DNA from: Gammaproteobacteria bacterium
GTDB lineage: Bacteria; Pseudomonadota; Gammaproteobacteria; Thiohalomonadales; Thiohalomonadaceae
NCBI GenBank assembly: GCA_003252455.1
Contig: QKED01000109.1
Coordinates: 52,904 to 116,903, forward strand
Length of the DNA stretch: 64,000 nt
Direction of reading: 5' to 3'
Below the pieces are notes generated by a model. The model was not told the DNA's origin. It made no database searches and saw nothing but the letters and a program-made list of their open reading frames with translations. Position numbers and translations under genes: made by a program. This document shows positions 1-8,515 of this stretch, piece by piece (the stretch's first letter is position 1; each line of letters starts with the position of its first letter).

Positions 1-1494
1 CGTGGTGTAGTCACCGGCAAAAATGAACGGACCATCGGGCCTGTTCCAAACCTCTGAAGGAGGGGTTTCTGACCACCCACCAAGAGAGTGAGGCGTATTG
101 AGCCAGGAACGTGATATGCCACTGCGAACGTTACTGCGCAACTGTGGGTGGATACGTTCCCCCTGAGAGAGCGCCAACTCCTGGCGATCCCACTCGCTCA
201 ATCCAGCAAACTCATCACCCGGTTCACCACCAAACACGTAAGCCCCGACCAATACACCATCACCAGCACCGAAACCTGAGGAGGGATACCACATCTGGGT
301 GATGGTCTGTTCAGTCCAGGTAATACCGCCGTAGATCTGCTCCTCTTCCTCCCAAAAGCGTCTCGCCTGAAAGGCAACCTTTCCAGCAGAGGTATAGTGT
401 GTATCGTTGAGTGCAGACCGAACCGGCGCGGTGAAATCGTTGGGGATGGTGCGCAGCACCGAAGCTGGCAAAGTGATGATTGCATGGTTTGCGGTAACTG
501 AGCCTCGCCTTCCCTGATTGTCGAATGTTATGTGCACCCCGCTCTGAGTCCTGCGTATCTCTTCTACCACGTGCTGATAACGGAGAAGATGACCTAAACG
601 GTCAGCAAATGCCCTTGGGATTGCGTCCATGCCATAGCGTGGATGAAGCATTGTCGCTTGCTGATCGTAGTACTCAGCAATCTGGAAAAAATACTGTAAT
701 AGTGCATCGGTCGCTAAGTAGTTAGAGAAGGACAGGGGCGATGCAGCGACTTTTGGTGCCAGCAGACCGGTCCCGGGCTTAATACCACCACGAGTCGAAC
801 CCACAAAGCGAAAATCATCGGTTAAATCACCATATTGATACAACATGGCGAGCAGTGCCTGACGCTCCCCATCTGAAAAACTCCCATCCAAAGTCCCTGC
901 GAGGGCACTACTGGCAAGTAATTGTGCCAAATTGCCACGAATAGAGGCGTGCACAGCGCGATTACGCACAGGGGTGTTACCAAATGCGGATGGAGCATGG
1001 ACGTAAGCACCACGGTTTTCATTGACCAGAACGTCTAGCGGTATGCCGAACTCACGGCAGTAACTCAATATACCGACGTGATGTTGAGGAATTCGCGCAG
1101 CACCGGCATCGAAATAGAGCATCTCATCTCGATCAAAGTCACAATAGGTACTCTTGCCGAGCTCCTCGATGAGGTCGCCACCACGGATGGTTTCGACACG
1201 TCCACCTGGACGGTTACGAGCTTCCAGTACTAAGCAATTGATCCCCCTCTGGCGAAGTTCGTACGCAGCCACAAGTCCTGTGATTCCCGCACCGAGAATG
1301 ACGACATCGACGTCAGAACCATTAGCGTTGTTTCCACTGTGCATCCCCCAGCCACGTCTAAACGTCCCAGAATCCTCTGCAGAGGCCATACTCGGCATAA
1401 CACCACCAAGTACCGACGCCGCGACGGCTCCGCCTAGATTACGCGCGGTGCGAAGAAACTCTCGTCTGGATACACCGTGATACTCTGATTTCAT
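1..1494 (-). CDS. Tat-exported flavin amine oxidase (C-terminus cut by window edge)
   Basis: The reading frame is open from ATG 1494 to base 1, giving 498 residues without a stop. It begins with a twin-arginine signal (SRREFLR at residues 9-15), a hydrophobic stretch and an alanine-rich cleavage region, so a folded flavoprotein is probably exported. A Rossmann FAD motif (GAGITGLVAAYELRQRG) and the downstream EARNRPGGR motif are typical of monoamine/L-amino-acid oxidases. The last visible residues, FAGDYTT, match the C-terminal FAD-binding segment, so only a few tens of residues should be missing. An AAGGTG ribosome site lies 5 bases before the ATG. It is the most distal visible gene of the luxI operon, 47 bases after the kinase-aminotransferase gene. 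It probably oxidises an amine or amino acid; the substrate is unknown. Confidence 0.85.
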   Translation of the reverse strand, partial: MKSEYHGVSRREFLRTARNLGGAVAASVLGGVMPSMASAEDSGTFRRGWGMHSGNNANGSDVDVVILGAGITGLVAAYELRQRGINCLVLEARNRPGGRVETIRGGDLIEELGKSTYCDFDRDEMLYFDAGAARIPQHHVGILSYCREFGIPLDVLVNENRGAYVHAPSAFGNTPVRNRAVHASIRGNLAQLLASSALAGTLDGSFSDGERQALLAMLYQYGDLTDDFRFVGSTRGGIKPGTGLLAPKVAASPLSFSNYLATDALLQYFFQIAEYYDQQATMLHPRYGMDAIPRAFADRLGHLLRYQHVVEEIRRTQSGVHITFDNQGRRGSVTANHAIITLPASVLRTIPNDFTAPVRSALNDTHYTSAGKVAFQARRFWEEEEQIYGGITWTEQTITQMWYPSSGFGAGDGVLVGAYVFGGEPGDEFAGLSEWDRQELALSQGERIHPQLRSNVRSGISRSWLNTPHSLGGWSETPPSEVWNRPDGPFIFAGDYTT

Positions 1495-1541
1495 AAAATC
1501 ACCTTGATTACTGTTAAAATTGAGAGACTTGTCAGTTTGCC

Positions 1542-4172
1542 TCAAACCACGAAAAATCCATCTTCCGCCATCTCGCCGATACTAGTATCAAAAGCATCTG
1601 CCACAGCATTCAACTGTTCCCAGGTATGCGCGGCACTGAGGAGAAAGCTGTGCAGCTCTGGCATATAAATGCCGTGCTTTCGCATGTAGTAAGCTAAAGC
1701 GATCGTGGCCTTGAAATTACTCCCCGCCTGTTTATCACGAAATAGCGAGGATGAGCGGTGGCTAAAGACAAGCGAAAAGATCGATGAGTTACCTGCAATT
1801 CTGATTGCAACGCCGTGCTGCGCAGCCACCTCAGAAAGCCTGGAAGACAACCAACGAGACTTCTCAGCAAGATCATCGTACAGTTCCATATGACCTTTCA
1901 AATAGCGAAGAACCGCCGTTCCAGCGGCACACGAGATGGAATTACCACTCATCGTACCACCGACAAAAGCCTTGTTTTCGTAGTCGAAAAATGGGTCATC
2001 AGAACTACGTGCCACATTAATCAACTCACTCTTCCCTGCAACACAACCACACGGAAGTCCACCACCGATAATCTTGCCAAGACAGGTTATATCGGGATTA
2101 ATTTTTGCTAGTGTCTGTGCCCCACCATAAGCGACTCTGAAACCACTCACGACCTCATCAAACACGAGAGGGATGCCCAGTTCCGTGCAAAGGTCCCGCA
2201 ACGCTTGTAGAAAGTCGACATCCATCTTTGCTACAGAGGCAGGCATTGGCTCAACGAGCACACAAGCCAATTCATCTGCATGATGGCGCAGCACCTCCAA
2301 CCCATTTAAATGGCCGTACTGCAGGATTAGAGTGCTGTCAACTGCCTGAGTATCACAACCTAAGGTTCCCGCGATGGGTTTTGGAGAGTGCTTTTCACCT
2401 GAAAAGCGGAACCAAGAGCTGACCATGCCGAGGTCTGACCAACCGTGATAGTGTCCCTCGAATTTGGCGACTCTAGAGCGACGTCGAGACGCACGGCAAA
2501 TTCTCACCGCCATCAGCACTGCCTCCGTGCCCGAATTACACAAGACCGCCTTATCCACGGATGGAAATGCATCAACGATCATCTTGGCCAACTCAACTTC
2601 GGGAAGGTTGCCGATCGCATTTACCCCGCCCTTAGCAGCCTCATCCTGTATTGCACTGGCTACAACAGGGTGTCCATAACCAAGAATATGCGGACCATAA
2701 CCACCAGACAGGTCAATATATAGATTGCCATCCAAATCCTCGATCTCTCCACCCGTTGCGCGACGTACAAATACGGGATACCGACTTGGAAAAAAGTATC
2801 GATGGATGTGTGTAGGCGCTACCAGAAATCGGCTCGCCTCATCTCGCTGAGCGATTGAAGAGGGAATTTTTTGGCCGAAGAATTTGTCAAAGCGAAGTTT
2901 GATCTCATCACTCATGTAAGGTGAATATCGATCAGTAAAGGCACGCGCATTCGCCCAGATATCAATATTTGGATCGATCTGCCGAGCAAAACCCTCACAA
3001 GACAAAAATACAAGTTCAACTTTGGTAAAGTTGTATGAATAGCGAGCGTTATATCTTCTCAATACAGCATTGAGATCTTTAAAATAGGTGATGGTAGACC
3101 ATTGATTGGTACTTTCATCAAAATGAAAGCGCAAGACCTTGCCGATCAATTCTCTATATTCATCGTAGTTCTGGTCAATTTTGTGGCGATTTTCAACGAA
3201 GTGATCAGTAAACCGGTCAATAGCAAGGTCCCAGTCACGACGGGTGCATGCATAGTAGAAAGATGAAAGCCCCCACTTCTCCTCCTCACTCAGACGAACA
3301 GTGATACCAAAGTCGACAAGGTACACCTCGCCATGATCAGAAAAAAACAGATTGCCTGGATGCGGGTCGCCATGACAAACGCCGTGCATATACAGCATGG
3401 TATAGATAGTGTCTTGCAGACGCTGAGCCAGCTTAGCTCTATTGAACGAGATGGTGTCGATGCGTACGCCAGAATGCCCGTCGACACGCTCCATCACCAA
3501 CATTTTTCGATTAGACAGATCGCGGTGGACCTTAGGGATACGAACATAGGCATGACCGTCAAAGTTTCTCCGGACCTCTTCCTGACTCAGCCCCTCTACC
3601 TCCAAGTCGACTTGCATCAGCAGCAACTGACTCAGTTCATTGAACCTACCACTGAGTGCCAATTGCCGTGCACTTGGTGAAATTAGTTCGACTGCCATTA
3701 CCAAGAATCGCAGTAGAGAGAGATTGACCGTAATACGACGTTCAACACCATCTCTGACTAGCTTGACCGCCACCGCCTCACCCGAATGAAGGGTGGCAAA
3801 GTGCACCTGCGCGATTGAGGCACTGGCCACTGGCTTTAAGTCGAAATGAGCAAACGCCTGTTCAATTGGTTGACCAAGTTGGCGCTCTATGGCTGCCTTA
3901 GTCGCCCGCTCACTCATATAGGGCATCGCGTCCTGGAGTATCTTTAACTCAGAGATCCAAACCTCAGGGATCAAATCCGACCGCGTCGCAAGGATTTGTC
4001 CTATCTTGACGTAAACCGGACCCATTCGTGTAAGAAACCGGCGCCCCCACACAGCATAGGTGCGCTGCCTGATTGCAGTGGGACACTGTACAGCGGCACT
4101 CAATGCACCAAACAAGTGATACATGAACAACACAGTAAAGCGAATAAAATCAACAGCAAGCATGGCATCCAT
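1542..4172 (-). CDS. ABC1/UbiB kinase-like domain fused to class III aminotransferase
   Basis: This 876-residue protein joins two families. Residues about 1-440 form an ABC1/AarF/UbiB kinase-like domain with the KIGQ motif (56-59), alanine-rich loop ASASIAQVH (117-125), lysine K137, HGDPHPGN (D269) and DFG (D287), so the ATP site looks intact. Residues about 446-870 form a PLP aminotransferase of the glutamate-1-semialdehyde type, with a CNSGTEAV phosphate-binding region, FDEVVSGFR and the Schiff-base lysine K700 in CLGKIIGGG. No stop or frameshift separates the halves. Known ABC1 proteins act on quinone and lipid metabolism; class III enzymes move amino groups or shift them within a molecule. 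The gene sits 29 bases after the ketosynthase gene in the luxI operon. A role in forming or moving an amino group on a lipophilic intermediate is inference. Confidence 0.88.
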   Translation of the reverse strand: MDAMLAVDFIRFTVLFMYHLFGALSAAVQCPTAIRQRTYAVWGRRFLTRMGPVYVKIGQILATRSDLIPEVWISELKILQDAMPYMSERATKAAIERQLGQPIEQAFAHFDLKPVASASIAQVHFATLHSGEAVAVKLVRDGVERRITVNLSLLRFLVMAVELISPSARQLALSGRFNELSQLLLMQVDLEVEGLSQEEVRRNFDGHAYVRIPKVHRDLSNRKMLVMERVDGHSGVRIDTISFNRAKLAQRLQDTIYTMLYMHGVCHGDPHPGNLFFSDHGEVYLVDFGITVRLSEEEKWGLSSFYYACTRRDWDLAIDRFTDHFVENRHKIDQNYDEYRELIGKVLRFHFDESTNQWSTITYFKDLNAVLRRYNARYSYNFTKVELVFLSCEGFARQIDPNIDIWANARAFTDRYSPYMSDEIKLRFDKFFGQKIPSSIAQRDEASRFLVAPTHIHRYFFPSRYPVFVRRATGGEIEDLDGNLYIDLSGGYGPHILGYGHPVVASAIQDEAAKGGVNAIGNLPEVELAKMIVDAFPSVDKAVLCNSGTEAVLMAVRICRASRRRSRVAKFEGHYHGWSDLGMVSSWFRFSGEKHSPKPIAGTLGCDTQAVDSTLILQYGHLNGLEVLRHHADELACVLVEPMPASVAKMDVDFLQALRDLCTELGIPLVFDEVVSGFRVAYGGAQTLAKINPDITCLGKIIGGGLPCGCVAGKSELINVARSSDDPFFDYENKAFVGGTMSGNSISCAAGTAVLRYLKGHMELYDDLAEKSRWLSSRLSEVAAQHGVAIRIAGNSSIFSLVFSHRSSSLFRDKQAGSNFKATIALAYYMRKHGIYMPELHSFLLSAAHTWEQLNAVADAFDTSIGEMAEDGFFVV

Positions 4173-4201
4173 GACCTTAAATATACGTGGAGGAGCAATT
4201 C

Positions 4202-5245
4202 TTAATAGATAAAGCTATATGCACAGAACGACATCCCAGCACTTCCAACCCATCCCATCAAACGATCACCTCGCTTGACTTTTCCTGCTTGGATAGAGGA
4301 TGCCATCGCAGCAGGAACTGAAGCAGAAACCACATTTCCAGTCTTCGAATAGATATGCCACACACGGTCACCGATACCCACCTCATCGGCCATTTTCGAC
4401 CATTCTCGCTGTGATGACGCATGTGTATAGACCGCTGCGATATCAGCCTTAGGCACGTCGAGCCTATGATAAACATTGATGATCTCCGGATTTCCCTCTT
4501 CATGGAGATTAAAACCAAATGAGGTAAAGCGGCCAACACCATTGCGTGCGATACGATCCGAGCCGATGCTATAGCCCTCATGCCCGTGGATTGGAATGTT
4601 GCAGAGATCGGCTAAGTCTGGTCGTGACGTATACTCGAACTTCCAGTTGTGCGTATGGTCAACTTCGACGATTGTAGCGGTAGCGGCTTCACCTAATGTG
4701 AAGGATGGAAAAGTCCACTGCACCGCCTCGATAGATGGAAGCTTGAAAACAGCAGGAAAGATCGCACCACCTTTGTACATATTGAATTCAGCATTTACGA
4801 TCAATGCACGGCGATAGTCTGCTCCACATAGTAGGGATTGGACCAACTGCATCGCCCTTGTCCAGCTCATACAAGCATCAATAACATCGAAGCAGTGAGC
4901 GTGGCTTAAGCCTAGTGCACCTGCCACATGATACGCGCCACCTGGCTCTAAGAATCCACGACCAATACCAACGTATATGACTACATCGATCTGGCTTGGT
5001 TTTACATTGGCATCTACGAGTGCTCTTTCCACAGCATCGATGACAAAGTCGATCGGGCGCTCGCCATGTGCTAGCCAATTGCGTGTATTTGAGCCAGAAT
5101 ATCGTAAGTAAAAACGAATTTGCTTCAACGCTTCTTCCAATTCTGAACCGAGGCTACTCTCGCTATGCTCGGCGACCATCTCAAGAATGTCATCATTTGT
5201 AACGATACGAGATGGAAATGAGGCTTGAATCGATCCAATTCTCAT
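4202..5245 (-). CDS. Ketosynthase-III-like condensing or acyl-transfer enzyme
   Basis: The 347-residue protein has the thiolase fold pattern of 3-oxoacyl-ACP synthase III. Cys125 (IDACMSW), His275 (YTHASSQ) and Asn304 (KTGNVVSASVPAAM) make up a complete Cys-His-Asn triad, and a C-terminal glycine-rich loop (GWVGSAGMSF) is present. The length is slightly above FabH (about 320), as in secondary-metabolism KASIII enzymes, some of which make C-O or C-N bonds rather than C-C bonds. A strong AAGGAG ribosome site lies before ATG 5245. The gene lies 30 bases downstream of the acyl-AMP ligase/ACP gene, so its acyl donor is probably that ACP. Housekeeping FabH is unlikely given the operon context and divergent sequence. 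The product is unknown. Confidence 0.85.
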   Translation of the reverse strand: MRIGSIQASFPSRIVTNDDILEMVAEHSESSLGSELEEALKQIRFYLRYSGSNTRNWLAHGERPIDFVIDAVERALVDANVKPSQIDVVIYVGIGRGFLEPGGAYHVAGALGLSHAHCFDVIDACMSWTRAMQLVQSLLCGADYRRALIVNAEFNMYKGGAIFPAVFKLPSIEAVQWTFPSFTLGEAATATIVEVDHTHNWKFEYTSRPDLADLCNIPIHGHEGYSIGSDRIARNGVGRFTSFGFNLHEEGNPEIINVYHRLDVPKADIAAVYTHASSQREWSKMADEVGIGDRVWHIYSKTGNVVSASVPAAMASSIQAGKVKRGDRLMGWVGSAGMSFCAYSFIY

Positions 5246-5275
5246 GCGGTGAACTCCTTATAGACATCCATTAAT

Positions 5276-7366
5276 TCAACCAATGACCTGCTGACCATAG
5301 GTGTTTGTGATTCTATCCACCAACTCACCGATCGACTTTGACTCCCAGATCCAATCATCTGGAATCTCATAACCCAACCAACCACCAATATCAGTATGTA
5401 GCTCCAGCATATCCATGGAATTAACACCATAGTGAGTAAGCGGCTTTATCAGCTGAACAGATGAAAATTCAATCTGCTTTATCTTCGCTACCGAGGCGGC
5501 AACACGCTCGCCGACCGAGACACGAATCACATCACTCATGCTTAGTCCAAGAACCGCTTCAGCACGCCTCTCATCTAATTTTTCAGATTGGACATCCGCC
5601 TGCCACGATGAGAGCACATGAAGTTCTCCGGAGAGGTACAACGCTTTACAAGCAGCACGCTGGATCTTACCGCTCGTGGTTTTTGGGATTGTCCCTGTTT
5701 TGATGATTACCACGGCAAAGACATCTATCCCATGTTGTTCAGCAATCATCTCTCTCATGACGGACATAACATCGTTATAATTGAACGACTCGTCGAAGTA
5801 GCGTTTTCTTTCCACAACAACAACTAATTGTTCAGACTCGCCATTGTCGATTGAAAAGGCTGCACTAAATCCAGGGCGAAGGAGAGTATGACTCTCTTCT
5901 ACTGTCTCTTCGATATCTTGAGGGTAATGATTGGCTCCACGAATAACGATCAGGTCCTTTATCCTAGATGCAACAAATAACTCACCAGCATATAAAAAGC
6001 CTAAATCACCCGTACGCAACCATGTTCGTTCCGCTTTATGCACCTCAGTGTTCGACTCATTGCATATCCGTGCGCGAAATATCTCTTCACTGAGCGCAAC
6101 CTTTCCCCAATATCCGGTCGCAATACAGGAACTACTGACCCAAATCTCCCCAATCTCATTATCACATGTGCGCTCCCGCGTTTCAGGGTTAACTATTGCA
6201 ACGACGGTATCTCCGACTGGAACACCACAACTCGCAAGAACATGACTCGTTGGCATCTCATCTCCGACCGGTACAACGTGCATCTTCGCAAGTTCCGTTG
6301 AATCGAAGGTGTAAGATCGCGGTGTATCTTCCCAACCAATCGCAGTGACTCTCAGCGTAGCCTCTGCTAGCCCATAGGCTGGGCTAAAGCTGGTCATTCG
6401 CACACCTACACTCTTAAATTTCTCGAAAAAGCGTGTCAGCGTACTCATGCGGACGGGTTCAGCTCCATTTGCAGCTGTTACCCATGATCGAAGATCCAGT
6501 GTCGTCAACTGCTCGTCGCTAATATTGTCGACACAGTGGTCAAACGCGAAGTTTGGTGCCGCGGAGTGCGTGGCATGATATTTCGTGATAGCAGAGAGCC
6601 AACGCAACGGCTGTTGCACGAATGCGGCTGGCGTCAATAGGATCGCATGAAAGCCCTGATAAATTGGCTGGAGAATGCCAAACACAAGACCGAAGTCATG
6701 ATAGTGTGGAAGCCACGAGACCATAACACTCTGAGTTGTCGTACCCCAGGCATCAATAATCTCTTCTGCCTGCGCGAGTACTGCGCTATGGTTGAGAACA
6801 ACACCTTTTGGGGACGACGTCGAACCAGAGGTATACTGTAAGTATGCAATTGACTCGCCAGTAATTTCTGGCTCTACCCATTCGTCAGCCAATTTCATAT
6901 CGATAACATCAGTTGCCATCCATGTCATAGCTGGCATATCGACACTATGTGACAAGCTGTTCTGATATTTATCAATAACCTCTGCCGTTGATAACGCCCA
7001 CGTGGCCGTACAGTCCTGTGCCACGCGACTTATCATGGCACTCTTGCGTCGATTCTGTGGTGCATAGAGCGGGACAGCAATCAAACCTGAATACAAGCAT
7101 GCGAAAAGAGCAATGACAAAATCGATCCCTTGCGGATAGAGCAATAGCACACGGTCACCCGGCTTTGCAATTTTGCTCAAAACGACTGCAAGTGATCTGG
7201 AAAGTGAATCAAGCTCGCCGTACGTAACACATCGTTGCTCATCTTCACCGTTCACAAGGAAGGTAAACGCTTTAGCATGCGGCACATGCACAGCATTTGT
7301 ACGCATGATATCGATCCATGTCTGATGTTGTGTTTTCATCGGTTTGTCGACCACCATTTCATTCAT
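5276..7366 (-). CDS. Fatty acyl-AMP ligase with C-terminal acyl carrier protein domain
   Basis: The protein has 696 residues from ATG 7366, chosen because an AGGGAG ribosome site is correctly spaced for it; a GTG at 7375 sits too close. Residues about 15-575 are an ANL adenylation domain with YTSGSTSSPKG near 178-188, YGLAEAT near 331-337 and the fatty-acyl-AMP-ligase signature GANHYPQDIE near 477-486. Residues about 620-690 are an acyl carrier domain with phosphopantetheine serine S650 in YGVNSMDML. The enzyme should activate a fatty acid as the acyl adenylate and load it onto its own ACP. Its neighbours, an acyl dehydrogenase upstream and a KASIII-like enzyme downstream, fit work on the tethered chain. 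No phosphopantetheinyl transferase gene is in the window. Confidence 0.9.
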   Translation of the reverse strand: MNEMVVDKPMKTQHQTWIDIMRTNAVHVPHAKAFTFLVNGEDEQRCVTYGELDSLSRSLAVVLSKIAKPGDRVLLLYPQGIDFVIALFACLYSGLIAVPLYAPQNRRKSAMISRVAQDCTATWALSTAEVIDKYQNSLSHSVDMPAMTWMATDVIDMKLADEWVEPEITGESIAYLQYTSGSTSSPKGVVLNHSAVLAQAEEIIDAWGTTTQSVMVSWLPHYHDFGLVFGILQPIYQGFHAILLTPAAFVQQPLRWLSAITKYHATHSAAPNFAFDHCVDNISDEQLTTLDLRSWVTAANGAEPVRMSTLTRFFEKFKSVGVRMTSFSPAYGLAEATLRVTAIGWEDTPRSYTFDSTELAKMHVVPVGDEMPTSHVLASCGVPVGDTVVAIVNPETRERTCDNEIGEIWVSSSCIATGYWGKVALSEEIFRARICNESNTEVHKAERTWLRTGDLGFLYAGELFVASRIKDLIVIRGANHYPQDIEETVEESHTLLRPGFSAAFSIDNGESEQLVVVVERKRYFDESFNYNDVMSVMREMIAEQHGIDVFAVVIIKTGTIPKTTSGKIQRAACKALYLSGELHVLSSWQADVQSEKLDERRAEAVLGLSMSDVIRVSVGERVAASVAKIKQIEFSSVQLIKPLTHYGVNSMDMLELHTDIGGWLGYEIPDDWIWESKSIGELVDRITNTYGQQVIG

Positions 7367-7391
7367 CGAACTCACTCCCTTTATACCCAGT

Positions 7392-8504
7392 CTATGGAAT
7401 CACCAAGGGCTCACCCAACATGAATGTATCCAGTGCAGGGGTGATGCTCACCCGTGAAGGCGGATGAAATGCCAACGCACGGCACGCTGCCAATAAGGTG
7501 GATACTTCGTTTGACTCCAGATAACTCACCCCACCCAGCAATTCCGCAGCATGCTGAGTGATCTCTTCAATCGCTCGCTGTGTCCCGTAGCGGACGTATA
7601 GCGCCCGAGCGACATCAACCTCTTCACCATGCCCATGCATAATCGATGTTGCGACGCCTTCGATAGCCATCATTGTCGACTCGGTCAGTGTGAGCAGTCG
7701 CATACGTTCTGTTTCGTTTCCTCTCCTCGCACACAAAACACGCTCCACTAATGCACTTGCAGCGCCTAAATACGACGCCGACACAAAGCACTCAAACCAC
7801 AGGAAGGCCGTCGAGAGGGCTTCATTCAACTGATCTGGGCCACCGAAATATGAGATATATTCGTCACCGACGAAGACCTTATTCAGTACCACATCGTTAT
7901 TTTCCGCACCGCACAGAATCTGGTCGTTTCCGTAGGGTGTTACAGTAATCCCTTCGGCTTCTGCTGGGATCGTGACTAAAGCCAGCTCATCCCCTCTCTC
8001 ATCATCACCAGGCAACAAGACGCTCGCGGTTAGATAGTCCATGGATTCAGAGAGACTAACAGGCTTTTTGCGTCCACTCAGAATCCATCCACCCTCACTC
8101 CGTTCCACCTCCATAGACGGTCGTAAAATGCTTTTTCTTGGTTGGCCATCGGCAAATCCAGACGCAAGATAAAGGCCTTCTGATGCAATTCTCTTGAGCA
8201 AATCTGCCGTTGCATCACACGGGGGCACGGCAGCTACGGTGCAACTGTGCATATTTGTAGCCAATGCAAGAGACGGTGAACGACTCGCCATCGCCCGCTG
8301 CACTCTCACCATCTGAAGTTGATTCGCCTCCTTACCACCGTATTCCCTTGAAACTAATAGACCTGGTCCACCAAACTCTCTAAACAGTGCGATACCAGGA
8401 TTGCCTTTCGATTCCATCTGCGCTAGCGGGATCTCTTGTAACCGCGCATCAAATCCAGGCATCAATTCTTCAAGCGTATCTCGCTCTTTTTTCAGGAAGC
8501 TCAT
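7392..8504 (-). CDS. Acyl-CoA dehydrogenase family protein
   Basis: The 370-residue length and overall pattern fit an FAD-dependent acyl-CoA (or acyl-ACP) dehydrogenase. It has an N-terminal helical region with REFGGPGLLVSREYGG, a middle segment with ASGFADGQPRKS and GGWILSGRKKPVS, and a C-terminal helical bundle containing HAAELLGGVSYLES. I could not assign the catalytic glutamate confidently. The ATG at 8504 follows an AAGGAA ribosome site. It lies 11 bases after the BtaA-like gene and 25 bases before the ligase/ACP gene, so it probably desaturates the ACP-bound chain, as dehydrogenases paired with acyl-AMP ligases do in other metabolite clusters. That substrate is inference. Confidence 0.85.
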   Translation of the reverse strand: MSFLKKERDTLEELMPGFDARLQEIPLAQMESKGNPGIALFREFGGPGLLVSREYGGKEANQLQMVRVQRAMASRSPSLALATNMHSCTVAAVPPCDATADLLKRIASEGLYLASGFADGQPRKSILRPSMEVERSEGGWILSGRKKPVSLSESMDYLTASVLLPGDDERGDELALVTIPAEAEGITVTPYGNDQILCGAENNDVVLNKVFVGDEYISYFGGPDQLNEALSTAFLWFECFVSASYLGAASALVERVLCARRGNETERMRLLTLTESTMMAIEGVATSIMHGHGEEVDVARALYVRYGTQRAIEEITQHAAELLGGVSYLESNEVSTLLAACRALAFHPPSRVSITPALDTFMLGEPLVIP

Positions 8505-8515
8505 GCTCTATTTCC

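Noticed and set aside
2551..2562. Single TTATCCACG, like a DnaA box
   Set aside because: One near-match inside the aminotransferase coding region is expected by chance.
5276..7366. Reading the adenylation protein as a non-ribosomal peptide synthetase module
   Set aside because: There is no condensation or thioesterase domain, and the GANHYPQDIE motif is that of fatty acyl-AMP ligases.
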